A stretch of 37,874 bases of DNA from positions 1 through 37,874 of the forward strand of contig CBFICO010000012.1 in NCBI GenBank assembly GCA_965661115.1. Direction: 5' to 3'. Positions within the stretch are counted from its first letter, which is position 1. Every line of letters starts with the position of its first letter. This DNA is from UBA6770 sp965661115. Its GTDB lineage: Bacteria; Bacteroidota; Bacteroidia; Flavobacteriales_G; Salibacteraceae. Below, piece after piece: positions 8,404-15,323 of the stretch. Under the pieces are notes generated by a model. That model saw nothing but the letters and a program-made list of their open reading frames with translations. It was not told the DNA's origin and searched no databases. The position numbers and the translations under genes are program-made.

Positions 8404-8475
8404 CGTCATTTTGCAAAATCAGTTGAGTAGATTTTTTGCTAAAAAAATCGTTAGGAAACTTCTGTGCGGAATCTC
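8404..8475 (+). repeat. Palindromic repeat B1 (forward unit, long-body type), upstream of the GIY-YIG gene
   Basis: It starts CGTCATT and ends GCGGAATCTC, the shared family ends. The body contains a GATTTTTT/AAAAAATC hairpin and the segment GGAAACTTCTGTGCGG. Much of the body matches the copy at 13224-13292. Its 3' end is 18 bases before the ATG of the GIY-YIG gene. Confidence 0.8.
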
Positions 8476-8493
8476 ACGTTTTAATTTTAGCAA

Positions 8494-8748
8494 ATGGAAA
8501 GAGGCGGTTACGTTTACATCATGACCAATAAAGACAGAACGGTTCTTTACGTTGGTGTCACTTCAAGCCTCTCTACAAGGATATTTGACCATCAAAATGG
8601 AACGGGAAGTAACTTTACTGCAAAATACAATTGCAAAGACCTTATCTATTATGAAAGCTTTTTAAGCTCAGAAGAGGCTATACACAGAGAAAAGGTACTA
8701 AAGAAATGGAATCGCTTAAATGAAGAGGTATTTGAGCAACGATTATAA
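8494..8748 (+). CDS. Small GIY-YIG family endonuclease
   Basis: An 84-residue, single-domain nuclease of the UPF0213/YhbQ-like type. The motif residues are present: VYI (Tyr8), YVG (Tyr19, Gly21), Arg29 with His33 in TRIFDHQNG, and the metal-binding Glu66 in AIHREKVLKKW. The length is typical of stand-alone GIY-YIG domains, with no added DNA-binding domain. Related single-domain proteins are linked to DNA cleavage, but the cellular role of this subfamily is unsettled. The gene is bracketed within 18 and 9 bases by inverted members of the local palindrome family, which suggests it travels with them or acts on them. A TAATTTTA sequence at 8482-8489, close to the TAnnTTTG consensus, could supply its promoter. 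Confidence 0.9.
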   Translation: MERGGYVYIMTNKDRTVLYVGVTSSLSTRIFDHQNGTGSNFTAKYNCKDLIYYESFLSSEEAIHREKVLKKWNRLNEEVFEQRL

Positions 8749-8757
8749 TAATACTTT

Positions 8758-8796
8758 GAGATTCCCGACTCGTCCTAAGGACTCTCGGGAATGACG
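8758..8796 (-). repeat. Palindromic repeat R3 (reverse unit), downstream of the GIY-YIG gene
   Basis: The outer stem ATTCCCGA (8761-8768) / TCGGGAAT (8785-8792) is identical to R2, while the inner stem is GTCC/GGAC instead of GCC/GGC. The change keeps pairing, indicating the folded form matters. It lies 9 bases behind the GIY-YIG stop and could also work as its terminator. Confidence 0.85.
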
Positions 8797-8844
8797 ATAC
8801 TTTTAAATTTACATCGTTTAAAATAAGAGAATTATTGCTTTAAC

Positions 8845-10308
8845 TCAACTCTCCTTCAAATAGTTAATCAGAATATTTCGAATATCGTTGGTACTATCTT
8901 TTAACTGCATCGGTGCCTCCCAATCTTTATCTCCTAAAAAAGACAAGTTTTTTTCTCGGCCTGCACTCATATACGAACTGGTGATCACGTAATACATACC
9001 AAACTCAGAAATACTTTCTGGCTTCTGCAGCACCTGCAAGTACCCTCCAGTTCCTTGGTTTAGTTTGCGGGCTTCATACATTTTTAAAACATCTTCGCCC
9101 GACATATACGCACCAAAAACACCACCACCAAAAGGCAAGGCTTTGAGGATATCGCCTTCCGTAACGGGCGAAAGAATTAAATCATCGTAACGAATTGAGC
9201 CACTGTTCAGTACCACTACATCCGCTGTATCAAAAACACTCTGCATCGCTTCACAAGTGAGTTTTCCAAAATCTGTTTGTTCGCTCCTTATTGATTCTTC
9301 TCTTGCATCTAACGGATAATCAAAAGACTTTAGAGCATTGCTCATATCATAACCATGTGCGCTCGTGTTTTTCTCTGCAAAAGCCAACCATTTATCAATC
9401 ACTTTCTGAACGGAGGGATTCTTCTTGATTTTTTCATCAATGACAATTAATTCAGATTGCACCACAAATTCCTTGGAGTTATCATTCCAATTTGCATAAT
9501 GAATCCATGCCGTACGTGCATTAGCATCGGCTTTAGTTATATACCTATCTCCCGAAAGCGTATCGCAAAAGCTGTAATGATCGTGTCCGCCCATAATTAA
9601 GTTTACATTTCCGAACTGCTTACCTATCTGATTATCATGTGCTCGATTTAAATGGGTGAGTAAAAATACATCCTGCATATCGTTTTTAAACCTCGGCACC
9701 ATAGAACTTAAGGTGCTATCTACAGAATTGTATTGTACATACGGCTTCTGATTATAAGGTAAAATAACGGAAAGCAAAACCAATTTGCGTTTGCCGTAAT
9801 CTGTTTCAATATTGAATCTTTTGTACGGCTGCACCTTTCTCTCCTGCTGGTATATTGGCTTTGTGCCAGTTGAATCTCTAAAAAAAAGATTGGAAACAAT
9901 CATATCAAATTGCATCTCATTCAATCTTGCTTGCAACTCTTGTTGATTTAAATCAATCTCGTGATTTCCGAAAGCTACCTCGTCAAACCGCATGGCGTTC
10001 ATTACCTCCACCATGTGTTTGCCTTTTATTTTTTCTCCATTCTCATCTTTCAGATTTCCGATTAACGAAGGGTTCAAAAAATCACCAGCATGCACCAATA
10101 AAACCTTTGGGTAAATCTTTTTTAGGCTATCAACCAATCCTTGAACTCGGGCAAGGTTTCCTTCTTTTCCTTCATTTACACCAGCGATTTCATAGATGTC
10201 GTTTACCTGCACAATAACAACGTCGGCTGTAGCTGATTGTTTATTTGAGCAAGAAGCTAAGGCTAAACTGAAAACTAGAAAAACACTAATAATTCTGTAA
10301 TTCAACAT
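8845..10308 (-). CDS. Metallophosphatase / 5'-nucleotidase family lipoprotein
   Basis: A 487-residue exported enzyme likely to remove phosphate from nucleotides or related esters. The signal peptide ends in LASC, with the lipid-bearing Cys at residue 20, so it is a membrane-anchored lipoprotein. The N-terminal calcineurin-like metallophosphoesterase domain shows QVNDIYE, HAGDF, FGNHEID, LTHLNR and GGHDHY. The first motif has Tyr where classical 5'-nucleotidases have His (NDxH), a variant I recall from one subfamily. The C-terminal 5'-nucleotidase domain has LNSGSIRYDD and ALPFGG. I chose the ATG at 10308 rather than the upstream in-frame ATG at 10353, because it places the lipobox correctly and a -7 box lies between the two. 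It is transcribed divergently from fdhD. Confidence 0.9.
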   Translation of the reverse strand: MLNYRIISVFLVFSLALASCSNKQSATADVVIVQVNDIYEIAGVNEGKEGNLARVQGLVDSLKKIYPKVLLVHAGDFLNPSLIGNLKDENGEKIKGKHMVEVMNAMRFDEVAFGNHEIDLNQQELQARLNEMQFDMIVSNLFFRDSTGTKPIYQQERKVQPYKRFNIETDYGKRKLVLLSVILPYNQKPYVQYNSVDSTLSSMVPRFKNDMQDVFLLTHLNRAHDNQIGKQFGNVNLIMGGHDHYSFCDTLSGDRYITKADANARTAWIHYANWNDNSKEFVVQSELIVIDEKIKKNPSVQKVIDKWLAFAEKNTSAHGYDMSNALKSFDYPLDAREESIRSEQTDFGKLTCEAMQSVFDTADVVVLNSGSIRYDDLILSPVTEGDILKALPFGGGVFGAYMSGEDVLKMYEARKLNQGTGGYLQVLQKPESISEFGMYYVITSSYMSAGREKNLSFLGDKDWEAPMQLKDSTNDIRNILINYLKES

Positions 10309-10325
10309 AAAAAACGAACTTTGAG

Positions 10326-10333
10326 CAAATGTA
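10326..10333 (-). promoter_or_regulatory. -7 promoter box for the 5'-nucleotidase-like gene
   Basis: The minus strand reads TACATTTG, an exact TAnnTTTG match, 17 bases ahead of the ATG at 10308. On the plus strand GAACTTTG (10316-10323) is a 7-of-8 match that could serve fdhD, so the 43-base divergent region may hold two overlapping promoters. Confidence 0.45.
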
Positions 10334-10351
10334 ATTCCTAGCGCATACCTC

Positions 10352-11194
10352 ATGGCAAAAAGCAGTGTAAAACCTTTAAAATTAACGAAATGGCAACAAG
10401 ATCAATTTGTTTCCAAACCCGATGTTTTGGCAGTTGAAGAGCCGTTGGAAATTCGCTTAAATTACTTATCGAATGGTGAGCGAATTGAACGTGCTCTTTC
10501 CGTTACTATGCGCACACCCGGAAACGATTTGGAGCTGACTCTAGGTTTTTTATTCTCTGAAGGCATCGTAAATAACTACTCCGATATTAAAAGCATTCGC
10601 CATTGCGAAACCATTGAAAAGGAAGAAGAAAAAGAAAACGTAATTAAAGTGGTAATTGCGGATAATGTATCCATAGATAAAGACACTTTTCAACGTAACT
10701 TTTACACGAACTCTAGTTGCGGAGTGTGCGGAAAGTCGAGTATTGAAGCTATAGAAATTAGCTGCCCAGTTCAAACTTCCAATCTTAAAATATCGAGTGG
10801 GCTAATTACTTCTTTACCTAATAAATTGAGATCCGCTCAAACTGTTTTTGAATACACCGGTGGATTGCACGCATCCGCAATTTTTTCAGCAACCGGTGAA
10901 GTTTTATTGATGCGCGAAGACGTTGGCCGACACAACGCGTTGGATAAGGTTGTAGGCGCTTGCCTATTCAAAGAAGAAATCCCATTAAACCAGCACATTC
11001 TATTAGTTAGTGGTCGCACCAGTTTTGAGTTGGTACAAAAAGCGGCTAGAGCTGGCTTAGTGATGGTGCTAGCTATTGGGGCGCCTTCCTCTTTGGCTGT
11101 TGAATTAGCTAAAAAACAAGGCATTACTCTAATTGGATTCTTAAAAGCGAATTCGTTTAATGTATATTCACATCCCGAAAGAATTATTGATTAG
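10352..11194 (+). CDS. fdhD: Formate dehydrogenase accessory sulfurtransferase FdhD
   Basis: FdhD carries sulfur from a cysteine desulfurase to the molybdenum bis-MGD cofactor of formate dehydrogenase. The 280-residue protein is of normal length and contains NSSCGVCGKSS with the paired Cys123 and Cys126, the LGFLFSEGI segment, the EDVGRHNALDKV cofactor-binding region and GRTSFELVQKAARAG near the C terminus. No formate dehydrogenase gene is visible here, so its client enzyme must be encoded elsewhere. Only two bases separate its stop from the following secreted-protein gene, which suggests co-transcription, though the two products have no obvious functional tie. Confidence 0.96.
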   Translation: MAKSSVKPLKLTKWQQDQFVSKPDVLAVEEPLEIRLNYLSNGERIERALSVTMRTPGNDLELTLGFLFSEGIVNNYSDIKSIRHCETIEKEEEKENVIKVVIADNVSIDKDTFQRNFYTNSSCGVCGKSSIEAIEISCPVQTSNLKISSGLITSLPNKLRSAQTVFEYTGGLHASAIFSATGEVLLMREDVGRHNALDKVVGACLFKEEIPLNQHILLVSGRTSFELVQKAARAGLVMVLAIGAPSSLAVELAKKQGITLIGFLKANSFNVYSHPERIID

Positions 11195-11196
11195 AT

Positions 11197-13029
11197 ATGA
11201 GAAAATTAGGTTTAGTTGCTTGTTTAGTTTTTGTAATAATCATTGGTGCTTTTGCTCAAAAAAGAGGCGAAAGAGAAGTGCTAAAATTAAGTGCGGCAGT
11301 TTCTGAAAATCCAGCTCAAATTACCCTTACTTGGAATAGTGTTCAAGGAGCGAATACCTACCGAATATATAGAAGAGAAAGTTTTGATACTTCAAATTTT
11401 GTAACCCCAATTAAAACTAATTTACCGACAGATACCCAATATGTAGATACGGATGTTGCAGTTGGAAAAGGGTACGAATACTGCATAACAACCAACGCTG
11501 GCTCCACTACCCTTCACGGTTACATGTATAGCGGAATCAAAAAAGAAAGTGAAAGCTATATGGGTAATGTGTTGCTCTTGATTGATAGTACCTACATTGA
11601 TGCTTTATCAAATGAAATAACCCGACTAGAAGAAGAACTTAAAAACGAAGGCTGGAATGTGGTTTCTGTCTATGTAAACAGAAGTACTTCCGCTATTAAT
11701 GTAAAGGCAAAAATTGCTCAGCAGGCACAATATTTAGATGATAAACTCAAAAGCATTTTTATCATCGGACACGTTAAAGTGCCGTACTCAGGTAATTATG
11801 GAGGCGCGGGAGCATTACCTCCACCCGATGGTCACGTAGTTGGTAGAGGTGGACATACTGGAGCTTGGAGTGCCGATACATATTACGCCTGTTTTGGTGG
11901 TCAATGGACCGACAACAGCGTAAATAACACCACTGGGTCAAGAAGTCGAAATCATAATGTGGTGGGTGACGGGCATTTTGATCAAAGTCGTTTACCAGGC
12001 GAAGTAACATACGAAATAGGGCGTGTAGATATGTACGATATGCCTGCTTTTGTAAAAAGTGATACTGAACTAGTGCGAGATTATTTGAACCGAAACCACC
12101 TGTATCGCACTGCTAAATTGCACACCGTTAAACGCGCTTTGGTTGACGATAATTTTGGTAGCCTGAACCTCTCTTCTACTGGTTGGCACAACTTCACAAC
12201 CATATATCCTTTGGATAGTGTGTCTGAAAAAGATTACTTCACTGAAATGAAAGCAGCCCCCTACCAATGGAGTTACGGCTGTGGCGCTGGTAGCTATACA
12301 TCGTGCAACGGAGTGGGTAGAACCACCGATTTTGCAGCGGATTCTCTACAAAGCATTTTTACGATTTTGGCAGGAAGTTATTTTGGCGATTGGGATATTC
12401 GAAATAATTTACTCAAAGCGCCTCTGGCAAATTCTGCTTTGGTTTCTTTTTGGGGTGGTATTCCAAAATGGTATATACATACTATGGCTTTGGGCAAAAA
12501 TATCGGCTTTGGTATACGTGAGTCGATGAATAATAGAGGCGAATATTTTACCGGTAATTTTAACTTGAGCTACAATAGTGTGCACATGGCATTAATGGGT
12601 GACCCTACGTTAAAATTGAATTACACCGAGGGACCAAAAAATGCAATGGCTAGCAGCGCAGAAAATAATGTAACCGTAACTTGGGAAGCTGCCGAGCAAA
12701 AAGTTGAAGGCTATTACGTTTACGAAATGGAGGACTATCAAAGAGCGCATTACAAAAGATCGGAGCTGTTAACTGAACTAACTTTTGTTGATTCAAATAA
12801 AAGAAGACAAGGAGATATAACTTACATCGTGCGTTCAGTAACCTATGACACCACTAATTCAGGTAGCTACGAAATATTGAGTCCAGCTATTTACGCTACG
12901 GTAAATCATACCTACGATAGAACGCTCAGCGCTGCGAACGATATTTCAATTTCTTCGGCAAAGCTTTACCCTAATCCAAGCAATGGTTGTGCAACTGCCA
13001 TTCGCTTCCGAAAAAGGAGTTTCTATTAA
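11197..13029 (+). CDS. Secreted FnIII / gingipain-like fold protein, type IX cargo, frameshifted at C terminus
   Basis: A 610-residue reading frame with a signal peptide (MRKLGLVACLVFVIIIGAFA). Residues ~28-110 form a fibronectin type III-like domain. A large alpha/beta region follows: VLLLIDSTYI, a coiled stretch, SIFIIGHVKVPYSG, a Gly-rich loop, and near the end NSALVSFWGGIPKW and HMALMGDPTLKL. The layout and the MGDPTLKL ending remind me of C25 gingipain-type peptidases, but I cannot assign the catalytic Cys and His with confidence. A second FnIII-like segment precedes KLYPNPSNG, the start of a type A sorting domain. The frame then breaks into a short unrelated tail and stops. The rest of the sorting domain is intact in the next frame (to 13186), so one extra base near 12986-12989 explains the break. 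Confidence 0.8.
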   Translation: MRKLGLVACLVFVIIIGAFAQKRGEREVLKLSAAVSENPAQITLTWNSVQGANTYRIYRRESFDTSNFVTPIKTNLPTDTQYVDTDVAVGKGYEYCITTNAGSTTLHGYMYSGIKKESESYMGNVLLLIDSTYIDALSNEITRLEEELKNEGWNVVSVYVNRSTSAINVKAKIAQQAQYLDDKLKSIFIIGHVKVPYSGNYGGAGALPPPDGHVVGRGGHTGAWSADTYYACFGGQWTDNSVNNTTGSRSRNHNVVGDGHFDQSRLPGEVTYEIGRVDMYDMPAFVKSDTELVRDYLNRNHLYRTAKLHTVKRALVDDNFGSLNLSSTGWHNFTTIYPLDSVSEKDYFTEMKAAPYQWSYGCGAGSYTSCNGVGRTTDFAADSLQSIFTILAGSYFGDWDIRNNLLKAPLANSALVSFWGGIPKWYIHTMALGKNIGFGIRESMNNRGEYFTGNFNLSYNSVHMALMGDPTLKLNYTEGPKNAMASSAENNVTVTWEAAEQKVEGYYVYEMEDYQRAHYKRSELLTELTFVDSNKRRQGDITYIVRSVTYDTTNSGSYEILSPAIYATVNHTYDRTLSAANDISISSAKLYPNPSNGCATAIRFRKRSFY

Positions 13030-13186
13030 GGTACTAACCCTTGCAGGAAAAACGGTTCAGCAGCACGAATTTGAAACTACAAAAAACTATAGGTTTAATG
13101 TGGGTGAATTACCTGAAGGATTGTATCTCGTTCAGCTTTCGGCTGATGGTTTGCATGTGTATAAGAGTCTTTCTGTTATAAAATAG
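12983..13186 (+). pseudogene. Out-of-frame C-terminal half of the type IX sorting domain
   Basis: Reading VQLPFASEKGVSIKVLTLAG and then LPEGLYLVQLSADGLHVYKS, this is a typical type A sorting domain minus its start. Removing one T from GGTTGTG at about 12985-12991 joins it in frame as NPSNGVQLPF. It is part of the preceding gene, not a separate protein; the true gene span would be 11197-13186. Whether the shift is a sequencing error or real decay cannot be decided here. Confidence 0.8.
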
Positions 13187-13223
13187 TTGGCTGTATGTAA
13201 CTAGTCTAAGTTCACATTAAAAT

Positions 13224-13292
13224 CGTCATTCCGCAAGATTAGTTGAGTCGATTTTTGCAAAAAATCGTGAGGAAACTTCTGTGCGGAATCTC
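13224..13292 (+). repeat. Palindromic repeat B2 (forward unit, long-body type)
   Basis: Closing stem ATTCCGCA (13228-13235) / TGCGGAAT (13282-13289), inner hairpin CGATTTTT (13249-13256) / AAAAATCG (13260-13267) with a GCA loop, and short AGTT/AACT arms between. It begins CGTCATTCC and ends GGAATCTC, the same ends as the units around the GIY-YIG gene 4.7 kb away. It lies 38 bases behind the frameshifted sorting-domain frame. Confidence 0.85.
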
Positions 13293-13346
13293 TACATATC
13301 TAAAGTCCACTTTTTTTGTCTTGAAACAAAAGAAAGTCGGAAAAAA

Positions 13347-13404
13347 CCCTGTCTACCGAACAGGCAGGGATACACTCCGCCACAGAGAGGCACTCAGGAT
13401 GACA
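13347..13404. repeat. Degenerate repeat fragment with nested inverted arms
   Basis: CCTGT/ACAGG and CCCTG/CAGGG arms overlap at 13347-13369, followed by a stretch ending CTCAGGATGACA. On the reverse strand this starts TGTCATCCTGAG, which weakly resembles the CGTCATTCC end of the local palindrome family. It may be a decayed reverse unit facing B2. Confidence 0.4.
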
Positions 13405-13585
13405 TTGCTCGTTGTTTACATATTTTGGGGCTTTGACCAAAACAAAGAGCCTAGCCAGCTTGAGGCAATATACTACTTGCCTTTTTTAAACTTAGATATA
13501 GACTTATTGCCCAAGCCACACTTAATTTCCAAACTCAATCCAGAATCTTAAAGAATAAAACACCTACATTCCGGATTCTACCCCT

Positions 13586-13593
13586 TAATTTTG
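13586..13593 (+). promoter_or_regulatory. -7 promoter box for the DUF3817 gene
   Basis: TAATTTTG, an exact TAnnTTTG match, 16 bases ahead of the ATG at 13610. Confidence 0.5.
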
Positions 13594-13609
13594 AAACCAA
13601 AACAAAGAC

Positions 13610-13885
13610 ATGTTTGTATTTAAATGGATAGGTAGAATTGAAGGAGTTTCCTTCTTGTTGTTGCTGTTGGTTGCCATGCCGCTTAAGTATGTATACGATT
13701 ATCCTCTAGCGGTAAAATATGCGGGCTGGGTGCACGGCGTATTTTTTATGGGCTACTTTGGAGCAGCTATTTACATGTTGTTTGAATACAAATGGAAGTT
13801 CACCAAATTTATGCTAGCAGGTGTGGCAGCTCTAATTCCGTTAGGCCCTTGGTTTTTTGAAAAGAGGCTTTTGAAGGTGGATTAA
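13610..13885 (+). CDS. DUF3817 small integral membrane protein
   Basis: A 91-residue protein with three hydrophobic segments (~10-25, ~42-58, ~68-82). The opening FKWIGRIEGVSFLLLL, the KYAGWVHGVFFMGY core and the ALIPLGPWFFEKRL ending match what I know of DUF3817 (YdzA-like). Function is not established for the family. It stands alone behind its own promoter box and ahead of the DUF2200 gene, which has its own -7 box, so it may be monocistronic. Confidence 0.9.
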   Translation: MFVFKWIGRIEGVSFLLLLLVAMPLKYVYDYPLAVKYAGWVHGVFFMGYFGAAIYMLFEYKWKFTKFMLAGVAALIPLGPWFFEKRLLKVD

Positions 13886-13945
13886 TTTTGATTTAGGAGT
13901 TAAGAGGCAAACTCACAAGCTAAACAAACAAGTAAAACGAAAAGA

Positions 13946-13953
13946 TAAATTTG
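13946..13953 (+). promoter_or_regulatory. -7 promoter box for the DUF2200 gene
   Basis: TAAATTTG matches TAnnTTTG exactly and ends 7 bases before the ATG at 13961. Transcription would begin at or near the start codon, giving a leaderless or nearly leaderless message. Confidence 0.45.
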
Positions 13954-13960
13954 AAACATA

Positions 13961-14341
13961 ATGCCAGAAGTAACAGAAGAGAAAAACGCGCAAATAGTGC
14001 AAATGAATTTTGGTTCTATTTATCCTCATTATTTGAATAGGATAGAAAAACACGGAAGAACAAAAGCCGAACTCGACCAAGTTATTTTGTGGCTTACTGG
14101 CTACGATCAAAAAGTTCTGGATACCTATATAGCTGGAACGGGAACATTCGGTGATCTTTTTGACGGCGCTAAAATGCACCAAAACGCACATCTAATTAAA
14201 GGTGTGGTATGTGGATACAGAATTGAAGAAATTGCCGATGAGTTTGCTACCTACCGCGATTGCAGGCGAATGGAAAAACTCATTGACGAACTAGCCAAAG
14301 GCCGTAAAATGGAGAAGATTTTACGTGAAGAGAAAAAGTAA
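13961..14341 (+). CDS. DUF2200 family protein
   Basis: A 126-residue soluble protein. The segment FGSIYPHYLNRIEKHGRTKAE and the ILWLTGYDQ that follows are hallmarks of DUF2200, with FGDLFDGA and the charged helical tail (MEKLIDELAKGRKMEKIL) completing the family pattern. No biochemical role is known to me. It is small, acidic-basic balanced, and lacks export signals, so it is cytosolic. Its neighbours are also uncharacterised families, so context adds little. Confidence 0.9.
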   Translation: MPEVTEEKNAQIVQMNFGSIYPHYLNRIEKHGRTKAELDQVILWLTGYDQKVLDTYIAGTGTFGDLFDGAKMHQNAHLIKGVVCGYRIEEIADEFATYRDCRRMEKLIDELAKGRKMEKILREEKK

Positions 14342-14432
14342 TTATGTATTGAACGAAGCTAGCTGGCGTTCCTCTTTTTCCCTCATGAAATTATACTTGG
14401 AGTTAGTACTTTAGCATCTATTGTAACTATAT

Positions 14433-15314
14433 ATGGCTTCAGGATTTTTTGCATTATTCGACGACGTTGCTGCTCTTATGGACGACATTGCAACCATGGG
14501 CAAAGTGGCGGGTAAAAATACGGCAGGCATACTGGGCGACGACTTAGCCGTAAACGCCGAAAAAGCCTCCGGATTCCTATCCTCTAGAGAGTTACCTGTA
14601 ATTTGGGCAATTACAAAAGGGTCCTTACGGAACAAATTGATAATTCTCCCTTTTGCATTTCTTTTGAGTGCTTATTTTCCAATGGCAATTACAGTTATTC
14701 TTATATTAGGAGGTGTATTCCTTGCTTATGAAGGAGCGGAAAAAGTGTACGAGTTTCTTGTTCCACATGAACACCACAAAAGCAACCAAAAGAAGCAAGA
14801 ACTCAGCGAAGCTGAACTCCTGGTAATAGAAAAGAAAAAAGTAAAATCTGCTATCCTCACCGACTTTATCCTTTCGGTTGAAATTGTAATTATTGCCTTG
14901 GGTTCTGTTGCAAGCAAACCAATTTCAGTTCAGATTCCAGTAGTTTCATTAATTGCAATTGTGGCTACGGTTGGCGTTTATGGCATTGTAGCGCTAATAG
15001 TGCGCATGGACGATTTTGGCTTTGAACTCATAAACCTAAACCCAGAAGACGATACTCCTTCTGACAAATTGGGAGTATTCTTAGTCCGCGCTTTACCGTG
15101 GGTAATTAAAAGCCTTGGTGTAATTGGCACCATAGCTTTGTTTCTGGTTTCTGGTGGATTGTTTGTACACAACTTAGAGTTTTTTCACCACCTAGAAGAA
15201 ACTATTTCATTAACTCCAATACTATTTGAGTTTGCCACAGGAGTAGTTATTGGTACATTGGTGTTGATTGCGGTTCTTGGAATTCAGTTCGTTGCTGCCA
15301 AATTAAAAGCGTAA
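14433..15314 (+). CDS. DUF808 (YedI-type) inner membrane protein
   Basis: A 293-residue multi-pass membrane protein. It begins MASGFFALFDDVAALMDDIA, the strongly conserved start of DUF808, followed by KNTAGILGDDLAVNAEKASG and RELPVIWAITKGSLRNK, all typical of the family. Around six to seven hydrophobic helices follow, with a charged cytosolic loop at ~105-135. E. coli YedI belongs here; its function is unknown, although transport has been suggested for the family by topology. It is convergent with oxyR, whose stop lies 9 bases away, with no clear terminator between them. Confidence 0.93.
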   Translation: MASGFFALFDDVAALMDDIATMGKVAGKNTAGILGDDLAVNAEKASGFLSSRELPVIWAITKGSLRNKLIILPFAFLLSAYFPMAITVILILGGVFLAYEGAEKVYEFLVPHEHHKSNQKKQELSEAELLVIEKKKVKSAILTDFILSVEIVIIALGSVASKPISVQIPVVSLIAIVATVGVYGIVALIVRMDDFGFELINLNPEDDTPSDKLGVFLVRALPWVIKSLGVIGTIALFLVSGGLFVHNLEFFHHLEETISLTPILFEFATGVVIGTLVLIAVLGIQFVAAKLKA

Positions 15315-15323
15315 TTAAGTCAA

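Larger units (their letters stand above)
8404..8796. mobile_element. Candidate palindrome-flanked GIY-YIG element (REPtron-like layout)
   Basis: A 393-base unit made of a forward palindrome (8404-8475), an 18-base gap, the GIY-YIG gene (8494-8748), a 9-base gap and a reverse palindrome (8758-8796). The outer ends CGTCATT and AATGACG are therefore inverted repeats of each other. The arrangement resembles REP-flanked RAYT transposase genes, but the nuclease family is different. Mobility is inferred from architecture; no target duplication was established. Confidence 0.4.
13193..13609. other. Repeat-rich non-coding region
   Basis: About 417 bases without a credible gene. It holds palindrome B2 (13224-13292), an imperfect T-rich/A-rich inverted stretch near 13310-13336, a GC-richer degenerate repeat (13347-13404), and the promoter of the next gene at its right end. 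An open frame across 13243-13551 is low-complexity repeat sequence and not a plausible protein. Confidence 0.7.

Noticed and set aside
6931..8796. CRISPR array
   Set aside because: The repeats are palindromic, few, irregularly spaced and in both orientations, with no regular spacers and no cas genes.
10309..10353. Longer N terminus for the 5'-nucleotidase-like protein
   Set aside because: The added 15 residues would precede the lipoprotein signal and cross a -7 promoter box.
13243..13551. 102-residue open frame in the spacer after the type IX cargo gene
   Set aside because: It runs through palindrome B2 and degenerate repeats, has no recognisable fold and poor start context, and is better explained as repeat sequence.
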